Part shown: positions 6,599-8,878 of the stretch, in pieces
How positions within the stretch are numbered: the first letter of the stretch is position 1
How the letters are laid out: every line of letters begins with the position of its first letter
DNA from: Betaproteobacteria bacterium
GTDB taxonomy: Bacteria; Pseudomonadota; Gammaproteobacteria; Burkholderiales; Burkholderiaceae_D
Assembly (NCBI GenBank): GCA_015655165.1
Contig: JAATFN010000006.1
Coordinates: 1 to 8,878 of the forward strand
DNA length: 8,878 nucleotides
Reading direction: 5' to 3'
Notes under the pieces: model-generated
The model's input: the letters and a program-made list of their open reading frames with translations, nothing else
Database searches by the model: none
Told to the model about the DNA's origin: nothing
Program-made: the position numbers and the translations under genes

Positions 6599-6605
6599 AC
6601 ACACT

Positions 6606-7604
6606 GTGAACCACATTGCTGTATCGGATTACGATTCGACCTTACCATCTGCCTCTACCGGTTGGCCAATGCGATCCCTGACACCGCTCATCGATGATGT
6701 CATTCCTATCGATCTCATCACAGAGCAACTACATAATATTTGCGGCAACTTCATTATCGTTCCCAAAGAAGGGCAACACAACGTACGTGGTGGCACCAGA
6801 TTGGCCAAGATTTGCGGACAGGAAGCGGTCATCATCAGCCAGAACAGTAACCACATCATGCGCGATGCACAATGCATCAGACGCGACCCTGGCGAGAATT
6901 TCTTTCTGATTTTCCAGGATCACGGACAATCCGTCATGTGTCAGGATAATTTGCAGTTCCGAATGCATCCAGGAGATGTGGCATTAATCGATTCAACCAG
7001 ACCATCCGACTTTATTTATGCAGGGGCACACTCACAGCAAATTTCTGTCCATCTACCCCGTGACGAAATGCAGCAGCGCTTTGGTGCGGCACTACACAGC
7101 ACGCCTTGTCTGCTACAACAAGATGCGCTTGGTCTTGCAATGCGTGCCATTCTCGGTAAATTGCTGGAACCAGCCAATCAGGAAAGCAATCACCTGAAAG
7201 AAGCATTCATGGCAGTACTTGGCTCATATCTGCTCGAGCGGTCCAACATGCGACAACCAACCCGCTATACGAATAACGAAACACTGTTGAGTACTTCCTT
7301 ACAGCAAATATCATTACGTTTTTCCGACCCGACATTCAACGCGGCAAGTCTTGCGGCAACATTAAATATACCGTTACGCTCATTACAGCGACTGTTTCAA
7401 CGCCTTGATGAGACACCCAGTCGGCGTATTCTCAACACCCGTCTACATGCCGCATATGAACGTCTGAGTCTTCAAACGGGTACCGTACATTCCCATTACA
7501 TTTCTTCAATTGCCTATCACTGCGGTTTTAACGATTTATCATTTTTCTATCGTGAATTCCGTAAAAAATACGGTACGACACCAGGGCATCTCATTCATAC
7601 CTGA
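6606..7604 (+). CDS. AraC-family transcriptional regulator, FeaR-like
   Basis: DNA-binding regulator, 332 residues from the GTG start. The N-terminal part (about 40-200) is an AraC-binding-like sensor domain. Its succession CGNF (46-49), ENFFLIFQDHGQSVMCQD (97-114), PGDVALIDSTRP (122-133) and QQISVHLPR (144-152) parallels E. coli FeaR, the activator of aromatic-amine and phenylacetaldehyde oxidation. The C-terminal AraC/XylS domain has two helix-turn-helix units: one at about 246-266 (AASLAATLNIPLRSLQRLFQ) and one at about 298-321 (ISSIAYHCGFNDLSFFYREFRKK), ending with the usual GTTPGHLI. It lies 128 bp upstream of an aldehyde dehydrogenase gene on the same strand, which copies the FeaR-FeaB logic and suggests that it activates that gene in response to an aldehyde or amine. 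It could also act on the divergent transporter promoter, though nothing in the sequence shows this. The effector is unknown, and true orthology to FeaR is not established. Confidence 0.9.
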   Translation: MNHIAVSDYDSTLPSASTGWPMRSLTPLIDDVIPIDLITEQLHNICGNFIIVPKEGQHNVRGGTRLAKICGQEAVIISQNSNHIMRDAQCIRRDPGENFFLIFQDHGQSVMCQDNLQFRMHPGDVALIDSTRPSDFIYAGAHSQQISVHLPRDEMQQRFGAALHSTPCLLQQDALGLAMRAILGKLLEPANQESNHLKEAFMAVLGSYLLERSNMRQPTRYTNNETLLSTSLQQISLRFSDPTFNAASLAATLNIPLRSLQRLFQRLDETPSRRILNTRLHAAYERLSLQTGTVHSHYISSIAYHCGFNDLSFFYREFRKKYGTTPGHLIHT

Positions 7605-7732
7605 TGACGTTTTAGTCCATGATGTCTGGCGTTCTACTCCAAGACATTAGACCAAACGCAATCCTACACTGTGTCCATTCCTCTCTGTTCAAGAGATGCT
7701 TTTTTGAATGATAACGACACAGAAAGCCCGAT
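7605..7732 (+). promoter_or_regulatory. Control region between regulator and aldehyde dehydrogenase genes
   Basis: A dyad lies at 7622-7647: ATGTCTGG (7622-7629) pairs with CCAAGACAT (7639-7647) apart from one bulged base, around a 9-nt centre. There is no T-run after it, so it is more likely a protein-binding site or a leader hairpin than a terminator. No good -35/-10 pair is visible, as expected for an activator-dependent promoter. The dehydrogenase start has only a weak AGAAAG in front of it. Confidence 0.35.
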
Positions 7733-8878
7733 ATGCACGATGCAAAGATGATCATTGGTGGGCGCTGCATTGCAGCCGACTCGACCTTCAATGTGACTAA
7801 CCCATCAACAGGTCAGGTCATCGGCACAGCCCAAAATGCCAGCAGCGCAGATCTTGACGCTGCCGTATCAGCAGCACAAACAGCATTTGCAAGTTGGTCA
7901 AAAAAAACCGACAGCGAATTGCAGGCAGCCTGTCAAGCGGTCACCAATAAACTGGCCGAGCATTCAGAAGAACTGGCAACACTCATTACATTAGAACAGG
8001 GAAAACCGTTAAATGGCATGGGCTCACGCTGGGAAATGGGTGGCGCCCAAGCATGGGCAAACTATACATCCGGCTTATCGCTTCCTGCCAAGGTACTACA
8101 AGACAATGCACAAGGTCATGTAACGCTTCACCGTAAACCATTGGGTGTTGTCGGCTCGATTACCCCCTGGAATTTCCCTGTCATGATTGCTGTCTGGCAT
8201 GTCTTACCCGCCTTACGTACAGGAAACACCGTTGTCATCAAGCCTTCGCCGTATACGCCTCTGTCCACCCTACGTATGGTCGAATTACTTAATGAAGTAT
8301 TACCTGCAGGCGTGTTGAACTGTGTGAGCGGTGACGACCGTACTGGCAGCATCGGTGCTGCCATGGCAACACACCCTGGCATCCGGAAAATTGTCTTTAC
8401 CGGTTCCAGCCCGACCGGCAAAAAAGTCATGCAATCTGCTGCGTCAACAATGAAACGGCTAACGCTTGAACTGGGGGGTAATGATGCCGGTATTGTTTTG
8501 CCAGACTGTGACCCAAAAGCGATTGCAGAGCAACTGTTCTGGGGAAGTTTTCTCAATAACGGTCAAACCTGTGCAGCAATGAAGCGTCTGTATGTCCATG
8601 ACAGTATCCATGACGATGTCTGTGCCCATCTCGTCACATTTGCCAAATCCATTCCGGTGGGCGATGGCATGAATGAACACAATCTCCTGGGGCCTGTACA
8701 AAACAAAATGCAATTTGACATCGTCGCAAGACTCGTGGCCGACGCGCGAACAAGAGGTGAAGTGCTATTGGGAGGCGCACCAGGTGAAGGTCTGTTTTAT
8801 CCGGCAACCATCATCGCAGGCTTGCACAATGGCGATGCGTTAGTCGATGAAGAACAATTCGGACCGGCACTACCAATC
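7733..8878 (+). CDS. NAD(P)-dependent aldehyde dehydrogenase (3' end cut by window)
   Basis: Cytoplasmic enzyme oxidising an aldehyde to its carboxylic acid. 382 codons are visible and stay open to the window edge; the family is usually about 460-500 residues, so roughly the last fifth is missing. The catalytic set is intact: Asn147 in TPWNFP, Lys170 in IKPSP, Glu246 in LELGGND, and nucleophile Cys280 in NNGQTCAAMKR. The Asn-Glu (99) and Glu-Cys (34) spacings equal those of classical ALDHs, and the coenzyme-site FTGSSPTGKKV follows the fold. The wording of RKPLGVVGSITPWNFP, TLELGGNDAGIVLPD and GPVQNKMQFD recalls the AldA-like ALDH subgroup more than typical phenylacetaldehyde dehydrogenases. 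I take ATG 7733 as start; ATG 7748 is an alternative and neither has a strong ribosome site. The FeaR-like regulator directly upstream suggests inducible expression. Substrate unknown; sugar-derived semialdehydes are possible given the transporter nearby, but unsupported. Confidence 0.94.
   Translation, partial: MHDAKMIIGGRCIAADSTFNVTNPSTGQVIGTAQNASSADLDAAVSAAQTAFASWSKKTDSELQAACQAVTNKLAEHSEELATLITLEQGKPLNGMGSRWEMGGAQAWANYTSGLSLPAKVLQDNAQGHVTLHRKPLGVVGSITPWNFPVMIAVWHVLPALRTGNTVVIKPSPYTPLSTLRMVELLNEVLPAGVLNCVSGDDRTGSIGAAMATHPGIRKIVFTGSSPTGKKVMQSAASTMKRLTLELGGNDAGIVLPDCDPKAIAEQLFWGSFLNNGQTCAAMKRLYVHDSIHDDVCAHLVTFAKSIPVGDGMNEHNLLGPVQNKMQFDIVARLVADARTRGEVLLGGAPGEGLFYPATIIAGLHNGDALVDEEQFGPALPI

Larger units (their letters stand above)
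6196..6605. other. Intergenic stretch between gspG-like gene and AraC-family regulator
   Basis: 410 bp with no intact gene that I can support. It contains the possible remnant in its left half. It also contains a small hairpin, TGCGTG (6282-6287) / CACGCA (6293-6298) with a 5-nt loop and no T-run, and a weak promoter-like pair near its right end. The regulator's reading frame runs back to an ATG at 6504, but that segment lacks a ribosome site and looks untranslated. Confidence 0.5.

Noticed and set aside
5734..7604. gspG-like gene and AraC-family gene as one operon
   Set aside because: They are 410 bp apart with a separate strong ribosome site and unrelated functions; common transcription cannot be claimed.
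8128..8556. Minus-strand open frame of 142 codons
   Set aside because: It lies wholly within the aldehyde dehydrogenase, which has an intact catalytic set in the plus frame.
4352..8878. Transporter, lactonase and aldehyde dehydrogenase as a complete Weimberg-type pathway
   Set aside because: No sugar dehydrogenase or dehydratase is present, and the dehydrogenase does not show a diagnostic feature of 2-oxoglutarate semialdehyde dehydrogenase, so the link stays speculative.

Overview
The window suggests a Gram-negative proteobacterium, most likely beta- or gammaproteobacterial, of moderate GC (about 45-50% by eye). The reasons are a periplasmic binding protein with a Sec signal peptide, a GspG-type pseudopilin, a FeaR-like AraC regulator and strong Shine-Dalgarno sites. 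The species cannot be named from the sequence. No rRNA, tRNA, CRISPR array, insertion sequence or phage gene was seen.

Minus strand, 5386 down to 1: a compact five-gene operon. In transcription order it holds a secreted sugar-binding protein, a two-domain ABC ATPase of the RbsA/XylG type, two RbsC-type membrane permeases, and an SMP-30/gluconolactonase-family hydrolase cut by the window edge. The ATPase and first permease overlap by ATGA, the two permeases overlap by 8 bp, and the lactonase follows after 51 bp. A good sigma-70-like promoter (TTGACT, 17 bp, TATGAT) lies at 5500-5528, with a 9+9 bp AT-rich inverted repeat on its upstream edge. Together the genes describe import of a monosaccharide or related polyol/sugar acid, followed by (or coupled to) hydrolysis of a sugar lactone. 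The substrate cannot be read from the sequence.

Plus strand, 5734-6195: a lone GspG-like pseudopilin, divergent from the operon, with Arg in place of the normally conserved Glu at mature position 5. After it, 6196-6605 holds no convincing intact gene. One frame there looks like a broken coding remnant.

Plus strand, 6606 to the right edge: an AraC-family activator whose N-terminal domain resembles FeaR, then an NAD(P)-dependent aldehyde dehydrogenase with an intact catalytic set, cut by the window edge. This looks like a regulator-target pair for oxidation of an aldehyde. Whether it shares a pathway with the transporter operon is unknown.

Nothing here is clearly a new kind of system. The best leads are the odd orphan pseudopilin with its possible decayed neighbour, the operator-like dyad at the transporter promoter, and the unassigned substrates of the transporter/lactonase and aldehyde modules.
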